Both the position numbers and the translations under genes were made by a program. DNA of 64,000 bases from Promicromonospora thailandica (GTDB taxonomy: Bacteria; Actinomycetota; Actinomycetes; Actinomycetales; Cellulomonadaceae), in assembly GCF_024171955.1 (NCBI RefSeq), contig NZ_JAMTCS010000003.1, positions 124,001-188,000 on the forward strand, in the 5' to 3' direction. Shown here piece after piece: positions 8,746 to 17,878 of the stretch (the first letter of the stretch is position 1; the number at the start of each line of letters is the position of its first letter). The notes under the pieces were generated by a model. That model was given only the letters and a program-made list of their open reading frames with translations, ran no database searches and was not told the DNA's origin.

Positions 8746-10017
8746 TCATACCGTCCGCGGCCGGCCGTAGACCAGGCGCCGCAGCGCCACCTCGGCCGGC
8801 CCGCGGCGGCCCGTACGTTCCTGCCAGACGGCGAACAGCACGGTCAGCCCCCACACGCCCACCGCGTACAGCACCATGCTCCACGAGCTCAGGTGCTGGC
8901 CCAGCCCGAGCCCCCAGGCCGCCAGGACCGGGGCGCACAGCACCGACTGCAGCAGGTAGGACGTGAGCGAGCGCTTGCCGACCGCCTGGACCGCCCCGGC
9001 GAACGGCCCGTCGGTGCGGAACAGGTCGCGTGACGGTGCGCCCGTGCGACGCTGCGCCACCCGGTGGCCGATCAGCCCGAACAACGCCACGTAGCCCAGG
9101 CCGCCGAAGAACCCGGTGACGATCTGGACCGGCAGGAAAACCCAGGCCGCGTGGTCCGGCACGGACAGGACGCCCACGTGGTCCAGCGCCGAGGGGAGCG
9201 GGCCCAGCCAGCCGACCGCCAGGCCCACGACGGTGACGCGGCGCAGCAGCGGCAGGTGGCCGCCCGGGTTCTCCAGGATGCGCCGCCGCCCGGCCCAGAA
9301 GGCGAGCAGCAGCATCATCGGCACCACGAGCATGAGCACGCCCTGGCCCACCGTGCCGAGCATCCAGAACACGAGGCGCTCGCTGATCGAGGCGAGGTAG
9401 GACGTGCTCGTCATCGAGCTGGTGTCGGGTCCGAAGCTCGCGACGAGCTCGCGGGCGGCCGGGTCGTCGGCGGGGAGCCGCGCGACGAAGAAGGCGCCGA
9501 CGACGGCGAGCAGCGTGCCGACGGTCAGCAGGCCGCCGAGCACCGCCGTCCACACGATCAGGGTGCGGTCCCGCACCTCGAAGAACAGCCACACCACGAG
9601 CAGGCCGGCCAGGCCGTACGCGCCGAGCACGTCGCCCATCCAGAGCAGCGCGGCGTGCACCAGGCCGAAGCCGAGGAGCAGCCAGTTGCGCCGCTGCAGC
9701 AGGCGCCGGGCCTGCTCGGGCGGCGTGCCGGACGCCGTCTGCCGGTTGTAGAGCTGCATCATGCCGTAGCCGAACAGGAACGCGAACATCGGGTAGGTGC
9801 GCAGGTCCACCAGCACGATGACGAGGAACGCGGCGACGCGGTCGACCACCGTGCCGTCGACGGGGTGGGAGCTGCCCACGCCCATCTCACTGCCCCAGAG
9901 GTAGTAGGGCGTGTTGGCCACGGCGATGAGCAGCAGCATCAGGCCGCGCGCCAGGTCGGGGGCGGGCGACCGCTCGGCGGCCTGGACGGGTCCTCGCGCG
10001 AGGGCGCTGGTCGGCAT
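8746..10017 (-). CDS. DUF418-type integral membrane protein
   Basis: The 423-residue product has about ten hydrophobic helices. The features fit the DUF418/YeiB family: an N-terminal RGLMLLLIAVANTPYY segment, MFAFLFGYGM near residue 90, and a C-terminal block with GKRSLTSYLLQSV. These proteins are related to acyltransferase-like membrane proteins; no substrate is known. I start at the ATG at 10017, which gives MPTSALARG. It runs away from the SNF2 gene with a gap of 77 bases between them. Confidence 0.8.
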   Translation of the reverse strand: MPTSALARGPVQAAERSPAPDLARGLMLLLIAVANTPYYLWGSEMGVGSSHPVDGTVVDRVAAFLVIVLVDLRTYPMFAFLFGYGMMQLYNRQTASGTPPEQARRLLQRRNWLLLGFGLVHAALLWMGDVLGAYGLAGLLVVWLFFEVRDRTLIVWTAVLGGLLTVGTLLAVVGAFFVARLPADDPAARELVASFGPDTSSMTSTSYLASISERLVFWMLGTVGQGVLMLVVPMMLLLAFWAGRRRILENPGGHLPLLRRVTVVGLAVGWLGPLPSALDHVGVLSVPDHAAWVFLPVQIVTGFFGGLGYVALFGLIGHRVAQRRTGAPSRDLFRTDGPFAGAVQAVGKRSLTSYLLQSVLCAPVLAAWGLGLGQHLSSWSMVLYAVGVWGLTVLFAVWQERTGRRGPAEVALRRLVYGRPRTV

Positions 10018-10094
10018 GCACCCATCCCAGCAGGGCGTCGGCCGTCCCGCGAGGAAAACGCGACGACAGGGCGAAAAAAGTGCGAGGCGGTGCG

Positions 10095-12260
10095 CTACGC
10101 CGCCGGCTCCTCGCCCAGCCGGGCCCGCTCCGCCTCGACGATCCGCCGGGCGATCTCGGCGTCGGCCACGTCGGTGGCGCCGGGCGCCCCACCCACGGTC
10201 GACCGGCCGGCGTACTCGGCGAACAGCTCCGCCTTGGTACCCAGGATCTCCAGGAGGCGCTCGTCCACGCTCTTCTCGACGAGCAGCCGGTGCACCTGCA
10301 CCGTGCGCACCTGGCCCATCCGGTGCGCCCGCGCCACCGCCTGCGCCTCGACGGTCGGCTTGACCTGCGGCTCGCACAGGATCACCACGGAGGCGGCCTG
10401 GATGTTGAGCCCGACGCCGCCGGCCTCGATCTGGCTCACCAGCACCTTCGGCTCGGGTGACTGCGTGAACTCGTCCACCAGCTCCTGTCGCCGGCGCGCC
10501 GGGACCGAACCGGTGATGGGGCCGACCGCCAGCGGACCGAGCTCGGCCACCACGGTGTCGATCACGTCGCGGAAGAACGAGAACACGACCACCTTGCGGT
10601 TGTTGTCCATGGCCTCGGCCACGATCTCGCGCAGCCGCACCAGCTTCGCCGTCGGCTCGGGGGCCGGGACGAACGCGGCGCGGCGCATGTCGGCGAACGA
10701 CCGGCGGAGCACGGCGCGCCGGTAGGCGGCGCCGTCGTACCTGCCGAACCGCTCCCACTCGTCCACCTGGACCAGCTCGGGCAGCTCGGTGAGCACGTCC
10801 TCCTGGTTGCGCCGCAGGTACACGGTCGCGACCGCCTGCCGGAACGCCGCGGCGCCCGCCAGGCCCGCCGCGGCGTCGAGGGAGTCCGCCACGTCGGGCT
10901 TGAGGTGGTGCACCAGGCTGCGGAACTCCTCGACCGTGTTCTCCATCGGCGTGCCGGTCATGAACAGCACGCGCTCGGCGGTCCGGGCCCACTCGGCGGT
11001 CCGTTCGGAGCGCTGGGCCCGCGGGTTCTTCACGTAGTGCGCCTCGTCGACGACGAGCAGCGCGGGCCGGGGCATGCCGGCGGCGCGCAGGTGCCCGAGC
11101 TGGGGAAACGTGACGATGCCCACGCCGCCGTCGGCCACCCAGGTGCGGATTCCGGCGTCACGGTCGTCGCCGTGCAGCACCCGGACGGCGAGGCGGGAGT
11201 GGGCCGCCACCTCGCGCGCCCAGCTCGCCGCCACGCTCGCGGGGCAGACGACGAGGAAGTGTCGGCGGCGCCGGGCGGCCAGGTGCGCCATCACGGCGAT
11301 GGCCTGGACCGTCTTGCCGAGCCCCATCTCGTCGCCCAGGATCGTGCGCCGCTGCACCAGCGCGTACCGGGCGCCGAAGGCCTGGTACCCGCGCAGCGAC
11401 ACGGTCAGCAGCGAGGTGTCCAGGTCCTGGGCCGTGACCTGCTCCACGACCTCCTCGGGCAGGTAGCCCTCCGCGGCCTCGACGTCGACGCCCAGGTCCA
11501 CCAGGTCGCCCAGCGCGGCGTACCAGGCGGCCGCCCGGGCCTCGTACCGGCGCCAGACGTCGGCGTCCGTGGTGCCGGACAGCGCGGCGTCCAGCCGGCG
11601 CAGCGCGTCGGTGACCCCGGAGTCGTCCAGCCCGGCGACGGTGCGGTCGAGGTCGGTCAGGGCGGCGTCGGCCGCCGTCGTGCGGGCACGGCCCGCGAAC
11701 AGCCGCCGCACGAGCGTGCCGCGCACGGCGCCCGTCTCGGCGAGCCGGGCGAGCCGGGGCACGTCGACGTCGAGCCGCTCGCCCCACGCGTCGAAGAACT
11801 GGGCGACCTGCTCGTGCGCGTGCAGCGCACGCACGAGCGCGGTCGCGTGGGGGTCGGCCGGGTCGTGCTCGATCCGGAAGGTCAGCCCGGCGTCGACGGC
11901 GTCGAAGATCTGCTGCGCGGCGTCGAGCAGCAGCCGGGCGGTGCGCGGCCCGACGCCGTCCACCGCGTCGAGTTCCGCCTCGGACGCGTCCAGGACCTGG
12001 GCGACCGTCCGGAACCCTGCGGCCTCGACGGGTCCCACCCGCAGGCGCCCCGTGCTGACCTCGCGGATGCGGTCGACCGGCACCTCGGCGAGCTGGGCCA
12101 GCACCCGGGCGTCCCGCGCCGCGCGGTACGCGGCCCGCACGCGTTCGGGGGCCGCGCCACGCTCGGTCAGCGCGTCCGCACCCAGCGTGTGCGTGCTCGC
12201 GGCGCGCGCGAGGAGCTCGCGGGCCGCGGCGCGGGACCAGGTCGGGGTGGTGGACTCCAT
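10095..12260 (-). CDS. SNF2-family DNA helicase/translocase with HhH domain
   Basis: The 721-residue product has a helix-hairpin-helix region at about 75-120 (VDGVGPRTARLLLDA), a linker, then the SNF2 ATPase: Walker A GDEMGLGKT at 309-317, DEAH at 405-408, MTGTPMEN, and in the second RecA lobe SQIEAGGVGLNIQ and ARAHRMGQ. SNF2 enzymes move along double-stranded DNA using ATP. The HhH domain suggests direct DNA binding, perhaps for repair or remodelling. I chose ATG 12260 (MESTTPTW) because the upstream reading frame is compositionally random. Confidence 0.85.
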   Translation of the reverse strand: MESTTPTWSRAAARELLARAASTHTLGADALTERGAAPERVRAAYRAARDARVLAQLAEVPVDRIREVSTGRLRVGPVEAAGFRTVAQVLDASEAELDAVDGVGPRTARLLLDAAQQIFDAVDAGLTFRIEHDPADPHATALVRALHAHEQVAQFFDAWGERLDVDVPRLARLAETGAVRGTLVRRLFAGRARTTAADAALTDLDRTVAGLDDSGVTDALRRLDAALSGTTDADVWRRYEARAAAWYAALGDLVDLGVDVEAAEGYLPEEVVEQVTAQDLDTSLLTVSLRGYQAFGARYALVQRRTILGDEMGLGKTVQAIAVMAHLAARRRRHFLVVCPASVAASWAREVAAHSRLAVRVLHGDDRDAGIRTWVADGGVGIVTFPQLGHLRAAGMPRPALLVVDEAHYVKNPRAQRSERTAEWARTAERVLFMTGTPMENTVEEFRSLVHHLKPDVADSLDAAAGLAGAAAFRQAVATVYLRRNQEDVLTELPELVQVDEWERFGRYDGAAYRRAVLRRSFADMRRAAFVPAPEPTAKLVRLREIVAEAMDNNRKVVVFSFFRDVIDTVVAELGPLAVGPITGSVPARRRQELVDEFTQSPEPKVLVSQIEAGGVGLNIQAASVVILCEPQVKPTVEAQAVARAHRMGQVRTVQVHRLLVEKSVDERLLEILGTKAELFAEYAGRSTVGGAPGATDVADAEIARRIVEAERARLGEEPAA

Positions 12261-12388
12261 GGCCGCCGACGGTACTGGCTGCACGCCCGCCGCGGGTACC
12301 GCGCGCGCCGTCGCCGGACGACCTTGGTCGCATATCGGACTGAACGCGCGTTCTGGTAGTTTCGTCGCACCGTGGACAGGAGGAACGA

Positions 12389-13045
12389 GTGAGCACGGAC
12401 GCACTGCCGGAGCAGGCACAGGCGGCGCAGGGCACCGCAGCAGGGGAGACGGCGACCGAGGGGACCGCGCCGGAGACGGCGCCGCAGCCGACGACGGACG
12501 TCGTGGCCGCACCGGTGACGGATCAGGACCCGGGGCAGACCCCGGCGCCGGAGGGGACCGCGGAGCGCGAGGAGAACCTCGAGACCCGCACCGCGGCCCG
12601 GCTGCACCAGCTGGTGGCCTCGGGCGCGGAGAAGCTGCCGGGTGAGGCGGGCAGCACGGTATCGCGGCTGGCCGTGGCGCTGCTGTCGTTCGGCAGCCAG
12701 GCCGCCAAGAAGGACCAGGACAAGCCCCCGACCGCCCTCATGGGCGAGGCCGTCCAGCTCTACAAGAGCCTGGACGACGACGACCCGGGCAAGCAGCGCG
12801 AGGTGCTCGAGCACGCGCTGGAGACGTTCACGACGTCGACCCTCGGCGGCAAGGAGCGCTCCCAGGTGCTGGAGGTCGCCGAGGAGGCGATGAGCCTGTG
12901 GGGCAAGCTGCGTGGCACGACCTCGGAGCTCGTCAAGAGCGACGCCGCGACGTCGATGCGCTCGCTGGCCGGGGCGCTCCGCAAGGAGGGCCGCGACGAG
13001 GAGGCGGACGAGACCGAGAAGGAAGCCGGCCGCCTCGAGTCCTGA
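12389..13045 (+). CDS. Unknown acidic helical protein
   Basis: I do not recognise this family. The GTG start follows a strong AGGAGG site. Residues 1-65 are low complexity (Ala, Gln, Glu, Pro, Thr). Residues 66-218 look like soluble helices, with ARLHQLVASGAEKLPGEAGS and a Glu/Lys-rich C-terminus. There is no signal peptide or membrane segment. It is divergent from the SNF2 helicase with a 128-base gap and lies upstream of dxr, so shared regulation with the helicase is possible. Confidence 0.65.
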   Translation: MSTDALPEQAQAAQGTAAGETATEGTAPETAPQPTTDVVAAPVTDQDPGQTPAPEGTAEREENLETRTAARLHQLVASGAEKLPGEAGSTVSRLAVALLSFGSQAAKKDQDKPPTALMGEAVQLYKSLDDDDPGKQREVLEHALETFTTSTLGGKERSQVLEVAEEAMSLWGKLRGTTSELVKSDAATSMRSLAGALRKEGRDEEADETEKEAGRLES

Positions 13046-13124
13046 GGCTCCGGTCCCGGCTCAGGGGCAGGCGGGGGCCGGTGGGCTGTCCGAGGCCGCG
13101 AGCAGGGCCTGACAGGATGGGCCC

Positions 13125-14294
13125 ATGCGAAGCGTCACCCTCCTCGGCTCCACCGGCTCCATCGGCACGCAAGCCGTCGACGTCATCGGCCGCAACCCGG
13201 ACCGGTTCCGCGTGGACGCCCTCAGCGCCGGCGGGGCGGACCTCGCGCTGCTCGCCCGGCAGGCCGCCGACCTCGGCGTCCGGGCCGTCGCCGTGGCCGA
13301 CGTCGCCGCCCGCCCCGCCCTGACCACGCTGCTGCGCGAGGCCGGCGCCGCGGGCGTCGAGGTGCTCACCGGCCCCGACGCCGCCACCGAGCTCGCGGGC
13401 CGGGGCAGCGACGTGGTGCTCAACGGCATCACCGGCTCGGTCGGGCTGCGCCCCACGCTCGCCGCCCTGGAGGCCGGCTCGACGCTGGCGCTCGCGAACA
13501 AGGAGTCCCTCGTGGTGGGCGGCGCGCTGGTGAAGAAGGCGGTGCGCCACGCGGGGCAGATCGTGCCCGTGGACTCGGAGCACTCCGCGATCGCGCAGGC
13601 GCTGCGCTCGGGGTCGCCGTCCGAGGTGCGCCGCCTCGTGGTCACGGCGAGCGGCGGGCCGTTCCGCGGGAGGGCTCGGGACGAGCTGCGGGACGTCACG
13701 CCCGCCCAGGCCCTGCGGCACCCCAACTTCGCGATGGGCCGCGTGGTCACGACCAACTCGGCGACGCTCGTGAACAAGGGCCTGGAGGTCATCGAGGCGC
13801 ACCTGCTGTTCGACCTGCCCTTCGACGCGATCGACGTGGTGGTGCACCCGCAGCAGATGATCCACTCGATGGTGGAGTTCGTGGACGGCTCGACGATCGC
13901 GCAGGCCGGCCCGCCGCGCATGCTCGTGCCCATCGCGCTCGGCCTGTCCTGGCCCGACCGCCTGCCCGACGTCGACGTCGGCATCGACTGGACGCAGGCC
14001 GCGAGCTGGGAGTTCGTGCCGCTCGACGACGACGCGTTCCCCGCCGTCCGCCTGGCCCGCCAGGTGGGCGAGGCCGGCGGCACCTTCCCCGCCGCGTACA
14101 ACGCGGCCAACGAGGTGTGCGTGGACGCGTTCCACGACGGCACGATCGGTTTCCTCGACATCGTCGACACCGTGGCGGCCGTGGTCGAGGAGCACGCCGC
14201 GGCCGGCGGCGGCGACGCGGGGTCGGTCGAGGGCGTCCTGGAGGCGGACGCCTGGGCCCGCACGCGAGCGGTGGAGGTCCTGGCGCGGCGCTGA
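13125..14294 (+). CDS. dxr: 1-deoxy-D-xylulose 5-phosphate reductoisomerase
   Basis: Dxr converts DXP to MEP with NADPH and a divalent metal, the committed step of the non-mevalonate isoprenoid pathway. The 389-residue product has the Rossmann start TLLGSTGSIGTQAVDV, the NKESLVVGG block, the metal-binding PVDSEHSAI motif and NFAMGRVVTTNSAT. The ATG is preceded by CAGGAT and six bases, so the mRNA may be leaderless. In many actinobacteria dxr is followed directly by rip1 and ispG; here two minus-strand genes intervene. Confidence 0.96.
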   Translation: MRSVTLLGSTGSIGTQAVDVIGRNPDRFRVDALSAGGADLALLARQAADLGVRAVAVADVAARPALTTLLREAGAAGVEVLTGPDAATELAGRGSDVVLNGITGSVGLRPTLAALEAGSTLALANKESLVVGGALVKKAVRHAGQIVPVDSEHSAIAQALRSGSPSEVRRLVVTASGGPFRGRARDELRDVTPAQALRHPNFAMGRVVTTNSATLVNKGLEVIEAHLLFDLPFDAIDVVVHPQQMIHSMVEFVDGSTIAQAGPPRMLVPIALGLSWPDRLPDVDVGIDWTQAASWEFVPLDDDAFPAVRLARQVGEAGGTFPAAYNAANEVCVDAFHDGTIGFLDIVDTVAAVVEEHAAAGGGDAGSVEGVLEADAWARTRAVEVLARR

Positions 14295-14308
14295 GCCGCG
14301 CCCACTCG

Positions 14309-14372
14309 CCTTCGAGACCGAGGTTGCTCGGCCTTGCGGGCCGTCAGAGCGAAGCAACCTCGGTCTCGAAGG
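14309..14372. terminator. Palindromic bidirectional terminator between dxr and thiD
   Basis: Twenty perfect base pairs (14309-14328 with 14353-14372) enclose an inner 5-bp hairpin (14329-14333 with 14339-14343). The right arm lies inside the thiD coding region and encodes most of its last residues (FETEVAS). No T-run follows on either strand. Confidence 0.75.
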
Positions 14373-15291
14373 GGAGGACGGCGGAGTCCGGCCGGGCGGC
14401 CCGGCGGCGGTCGCGCCCGGCCCAGCCGTGGTCGACCGGGCCGTGGCCCGTCCACGGCCCGCTCGCCGTGCCCGTGCCGCCGACGACGAGGTCGTCCGCC
14501 GCGCGGAGCGCCCCGGTGAGGTACTCCTTGGCGGCGCGGACGGCGGGAGCCCAGCCGTCGTGCGCGGGGCGCAGGACGGCGCACGCCGAGCTGAGCGTGC
14601 AGCCGGTCCCGTGCGTGTTCCGCGTGGCGACCCGGGGCGCGCGCAGGGCGACGACGCCGTCCGGCCCGGCGAGCTGGTCGACCGCCTGCGGCCCGTCGAG
14701 GTGCCCGCCCTTGACCAGCGCGTGGCCCGGTCCGAGGCGCAGCAGCGCGGTCGCCTGCGCCGCGGCCTCGGCGGCGTCCCGCGCGGGGGAGATGCCGAGC
14801 AGCACCGCGGCCTCGGGCAGGTTGGGCGTGACCAGGTCGGCCAGGGGCAGCAGCTCGTCGCGGAGCACGGCCTCGGCGTCGGCCGCGAGCAGGCGGTCGC
14901 CCGACGTCGCCACCATCACCGGGTCGAGGACCACCACCGGCCGGTCGGCACCGGCGCGCAGGTCGCGCAGCACCGCGGCGACGGCCCGGGCGACGGCCGC
15001 GTCCGTCGTCATGCCGATCTTCACCGCGTCCACGGCGACGTCGGCGAACAGCGTCTCGAGCTGCGCCGTGACCATGTCGGCCGGTACCGGGTGCACCCGG
15101 GTCACCCCGGTCGTGGACTGCGCGGTCAGGCCCGTGAGCACCGCGCAGCCGTAGCCGCCGAGGGCGGCGAACGTCTTGAGGTCGGCCTGGATCCCGGCCC
15201 CGCCGGAGGGGTCGGAGCCGGCCACGGTCAGGGCCACCACGGGGTGGTCGTGCGCACGCGTGCGCGAGAGGTCGGGCAGGACGGAGCCCAT
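14344..15291 (-). CDS. thiD: Hydroxymethylpyrimidine/phosphomethylpyrimidine kinase
   Basis: ThiD phosphorylates HMP to HMP-P and then HMP-PP for thiamine synthesis. The 315-residue product has the ribokinase-type start [20 protein letters not shown], the DPVMVATSG segment and the [12 protein letters not shown] anion hole with its catalytic Asp replaced by Cys, as is usual in ThiD. About 40 C-terminal residues beyond the fold look extra, and the last seven come from a palindrome arm. A TPP riboswitch overlaps its ribosome site. Confidence 0.95.
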   Translation of the reverse strand: MGSVLPDLSRTRAHDHPVVALTVAGSDPSGGAGIQADLKTFAALGGYGCAVLTGLTAQSTTGVTRVHPVPADMVTAQLETLFADVAVDAVKIGMTTDAAVARAVAAVLRDLRAGADRPVVVLDPVMVATSGDRLLAADAEAVLRDELLPLADLVTPNLPEAAVLLGISPARDAAEAAAQATALLRLGPGHALVKGGHLDGPQAVDQLAGPDGVVALRAPRVATRNTHGTGCTLSSACAVLRPAHDGWAPAVRAAKEYLTGALRAADDLVVGGTGTASGPWTGHGPVDHGWAGRDRRRAARPDSAVLPFETEVASL

Positions 15292-15296
15292 GAGGC

Positions 15297-15380
15297 GTTC
15301 CCTTCGCTAGCACTACCTAGATCAGGTTCCACGGGTGCATCTCAGCCGGGCCGGTACCCGGCGCCCCGCGCCATGTGCGC
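15297..15380 (-). promoter_or_regulatory. TPP riboswitch upstream of thiD
   Basis: The minus strand shows the THI-box core: GGGG then CTGAGA (15340-15345), then ACCTGATCTAGGTAGT and GCGAAGGGAA, matching the conserved pyrimidine- and pyrophosphate-sensing segments. Its last part supplies the Shine-Dalgarno sequence GAAGGGA, eight bases before the thiD ATG. Thiamine pyrophosphate binding would therefore hide the ribosome site directly. The 5' boundary is approximate. Confidence 0.92.
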
Positions 15381-15406
15381 ACACCCTACGACACCGTCCG
15401 GGCCGC

Positions 15407-17728
15407 TCAGCGGCGCCGGCCGGTCCAGTGGAAGACCGCGAACCCGGTGACCAGGGCGCTCGCCGTGACGAGCACGGTGGCCGCCACCGCCTGGGCGCCG
15501 TCGAGGATGCCGGCGTCCAGCGCCACCTGCACGGTGCCGATGAGGGCGTAGACGCCCGCGAACACCGTGATCGCCGAGAGCGTGCCGTCCATCAGCCGGC
15601 GGCGGGAGCGTTCGCGCGCGGCCTCCTCCTCGCGGCGGCGGTCGCCGTGCAGCCGTTCGAGGGCTGCCAGCCGGGCCGCGATCGGCTCCTGCAGCAGCTC
15701 GCGCAGCCGCTCGGTCACCACGGCGGCCTGCTGCTCGAAGCGGGACGCCCGCAGGAGCTGGTGGAGCATCCGGGACTCCAGGGCCGAGGCCAGGAACGTG
15801 GGGGAGGAGATGGTGGTCAGCGTGGTGCGCACCTCCGACGCGAACTCGTGCAGCCGGAGCTGCTCGCGCGTCAGCCGTTCCTTGCGCTCGGCCAGGTCGG
15901 TGCCGTTGTTCACGTCGTGGTCGGCCAGCAGGGTGGCCACGATGCGCAGGTGGTCGGCGAGCGTCGCGTTCCAGGCGCTGAACAGCCCGTTGAGGCTCGC
16001 GACGAACTCGGCGAGCGAGCCGTACTGGGAGATCTTGAAGTGCGCCGTCCCCACGAGCGCGACCGTGGTGGCGTTGGTGGCCACGGCGACCAGGTCGCCG
16101 AGGTGCCGCACCCCCTCCAGCAGCACCGGGTTGCGCTGCCGCAGCGTCCAGTCGCACAGCGTCGCGGTGCCGTACGAGACGGGCTGGAGCAGCACCTGCG
16201 AGCCGAACGCGGCCAGCATCTCGTCGCACATGTTCACGGGTCTGCGCTCGCTCGCCGGGGCGGCCGGGCCGAGGCCGGTGCTCGCCTCGTAGACGCTGGT
16301 GACCACGTGCGCGCGGCCCTGGGCGATCTCCGTGCCCTTGCGGATCAGGTCGGCGGTGGCGCGTTGCAGCAGGTCCGCCAGGTCGAAGAGCCGCTCCGGC
16401 GGCAGGGCGCCGCCGGGGTCGACGGGGACGGGGGAGCCGTCCGGCGCGACCCACAGCACGCGGATGTCGGCGTGCAGGTTGGACAGGCGGAAGCGGGCGT
16501 CCCGCACCTGCTGCGGGGAGCGGCCGCGCGCCGAGTACCGGAACCGCACGTAGTGGTTGCCGAACTCGGTGAACCGCACGTCGCAGGCGAGCTCCTCGAT
16601 GAACGTCCCGTCCGGCTGCTCGAGCCGGACGTTCGGCATCGACAGGGAGACGCCGCCGTAGGGGCGGGCGGCCCGGTCCACGCTCGACCAGACGTCGTCC
16701 ATCTTGAGGCTGCCGCGCACGGCGAAGGCCTGGACCCCGAGCAGGTGCGGGCGCTCGTCCCGGTCGGCGAGGGCGCGCAGGGCGGCCACCGCCGCGGCCG
16801 GGCTGACGTCCCGCAGCCCGAACGGATAGACGTAGATGTTCTTGAGCCGGTCGAGCGTGAGCCAGCGCGCCCCGAGGTTGCGGTGCAGCTCGGTCAGGTG
16901 CATCCGGTAGGAGCGCAGCTCGCTGGCCAGGATGTAGTTGAGGTGCCGGTCGGTCTCGGCCGCCCGCAAGGCCTCGAGGGCGGGGCCGAGGCGTTCGGGG
17001 GCGCCCGCCATGGCGGCGTCGGCGGCCGCGGCGGCCTCGGCGAGCGCGCGGAAGTACCGGATGCGCGTGACCGCCTGCGGCACCAGCACGCGGCGGAACG
17101 GGGACGTCGGGTCGGGGATCGCCCGTGCCGCCCGCAGCAGCGCGACGCACCGCTCGGCGGCGCGAGCCGCGGCGTCCGCCAGCCGGGGCAGGCTGCCCGC
17201 GCTGCGGGCGGCGGAGGTGTGCATCTGCGTGACCAGGGTGCGCAGCAGCACCGCGACCGCGTCGCCCTCGGCCCGGCAGACCTCGTCGGGGGCGTCGTCG
17301 CGGCACGCCTCCCAGGTCTCGACGAACGCGCGCAGCGGCACGATGATCCGGCCGTGCCGGAAGGTGTACTGCAGGGCGTCGCTGGCCTGCGACCACAGGT
17401 AGATGCCGAGCAGCGCCGCGGCGCGCGGCCGCCCGGCCACCGCACGCAGCGCGGCGGCGGTCCGCGGCCCGCGCGGGTCGCCGGGCACGGGGTGGCGGCG
17501 GTTGGGGGCCTCGCCGTCCTCTCCCATGTTCCAGCGCGACGCCGCCCAGACCGCGCCGACGTCCACGCCGATCTCGCGCAGCTGGCGGGCGACCTCGGAG
17601 TTGCCGTCGGCGCCCTGCCAGGCCTCGGTCTGGAACAGCGGCCGCAGGTTGTCCGCCAGTGCGGCGGGTCCGTGGGCGTGCAGCGCACGGAAGCCCGGCA
17701 CGGCGGCCGGGTGGGACGATTCCGACAT
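15407..17728 (-). CDS. Unrecognised 773-residue membrane-anchored protein
   Basis: I cannot assign a family. The first 600 residues are soluble and mixed helix/strand, with aromatic-rich patches such as FTEFGNHYVRFRYSARG near 390 and YGTATLCDWTLRQRN near 530. Coiled-coil helices follow (AERKERLTREQLRLHE near 620 and a charged helix near 680-710). Two hydrophobic helices close the chain at about 715-735 and 745-765, ending in HWTGRRR. This resembles a large cytoplasmic domain held on the membrane by a C-terminal hairpin. It has its own good promoter and lies in the dxr-rip1 locus. Confidence 0.8.
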   Translation of the reverse strand: MSESSHPAAVPGFRALHAHGPAALADNLRPLFQTEAWQGADGNSEVARQLREIGVDVGAVWAASRWNMGEDGEAPNRRHPVPGDPRGPRTAAALRAVAGRPRAAALLGIYLWSQASDALQYTFRHGRIIVPLRAFVETWEACRDDAPDEVCRAEGDAVAVLLRTLVTQMHTSAARSAGSLPRLADAAARAAERCVALLRAARAIPDPTSPFRRVLVPQAVTRIRYFRALAEAAAAADAAMAGAPERLGPALEALRAAETDRHLNYILASELRSYRMHLTELHRNLGARWLTLDRLKNIYVYPFGLRDVSPAAAVAALRALADRDERPHLLGVQAFAVRGSLKMDDVWSSVDRAARPYGGVSLSMPNVRLEQPDGTFIEELACDVRFTEFGNHYVRFRYSARGRSPQQVRDARFRLSNLHADIRVLWVAPDGSPVPVDPGGALPPERLFDLADLLQRATADLIRKGTEIAQGRAHVVTSVYEASTGLGPAAPASERRPVNMCDEMLAAFGSQVLLQPVSYGTATLCDWTLRQRNPVLLEGVRHLGDLVAVATNATTVALVGTAHFKISQYGSLAEFVASLNGLFSAWNATLADHLRIVATLLADHDVNNGTDLAERKERLTREQLRLHEFASEVRTTLTTISSPTFLASALESRMLHQLLRASRFEQQAAVVTERLRELLQEPIAARLAALERLHGDRRREEEAARERSRRRLMDGTLSAITVFAGVYALIGTVQVALDAGILDGAQAVAATVLVTASALVTGFAVFHWTGRRR

Positions 17729-17734
17729 GGCGTC

Positions 17735-17763
17735 AGGTTAATGACTGGTAACCGATCCTTCAA
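17735..17763 (-). promoter_or_regulatory. Promoter of the 773-residue gene (leaderless)
   Basis: On the minus strand TTGAAG (17758-17763) is followed by a 17-base spacer, TAACCT (17735-17740), six bases and the ATG at 17728. This is the most canonical promoter I find in the window and predicts a leaderless mRNA. Confidence 0.7.
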
Positions 17764-17865
17764 CGAATCACCATGTCTTCCGGCCGGCGGTGGTCCCGCG
17801 TGGACGTCGCGTGAGCGTCGCGCGGGGAGCCGCGCCGCGCTTCGGGAAGTGTCGGAGAGGTGCCG

Positions 17866-17871
17866 TAGTCT
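17866..17871 (+). promoter_or_regulatory. -10 element of rip1 (leaderless)
   Basis: TAGTCT is followed by seven bases and the GTG start at 17879. The -35 region is not convincing. This element supports the chosen start of rip1. Confidence 0.5.
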
Positions 17872-17878
17872 CGGAGCC

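Noticed and set aside
15335-17878. Long plus-strand extension upstream of rip1
   Set aside because: The frame runs opposite the 773-residue gene and thiD region; rip1 similarity begins only at GTG 17879.
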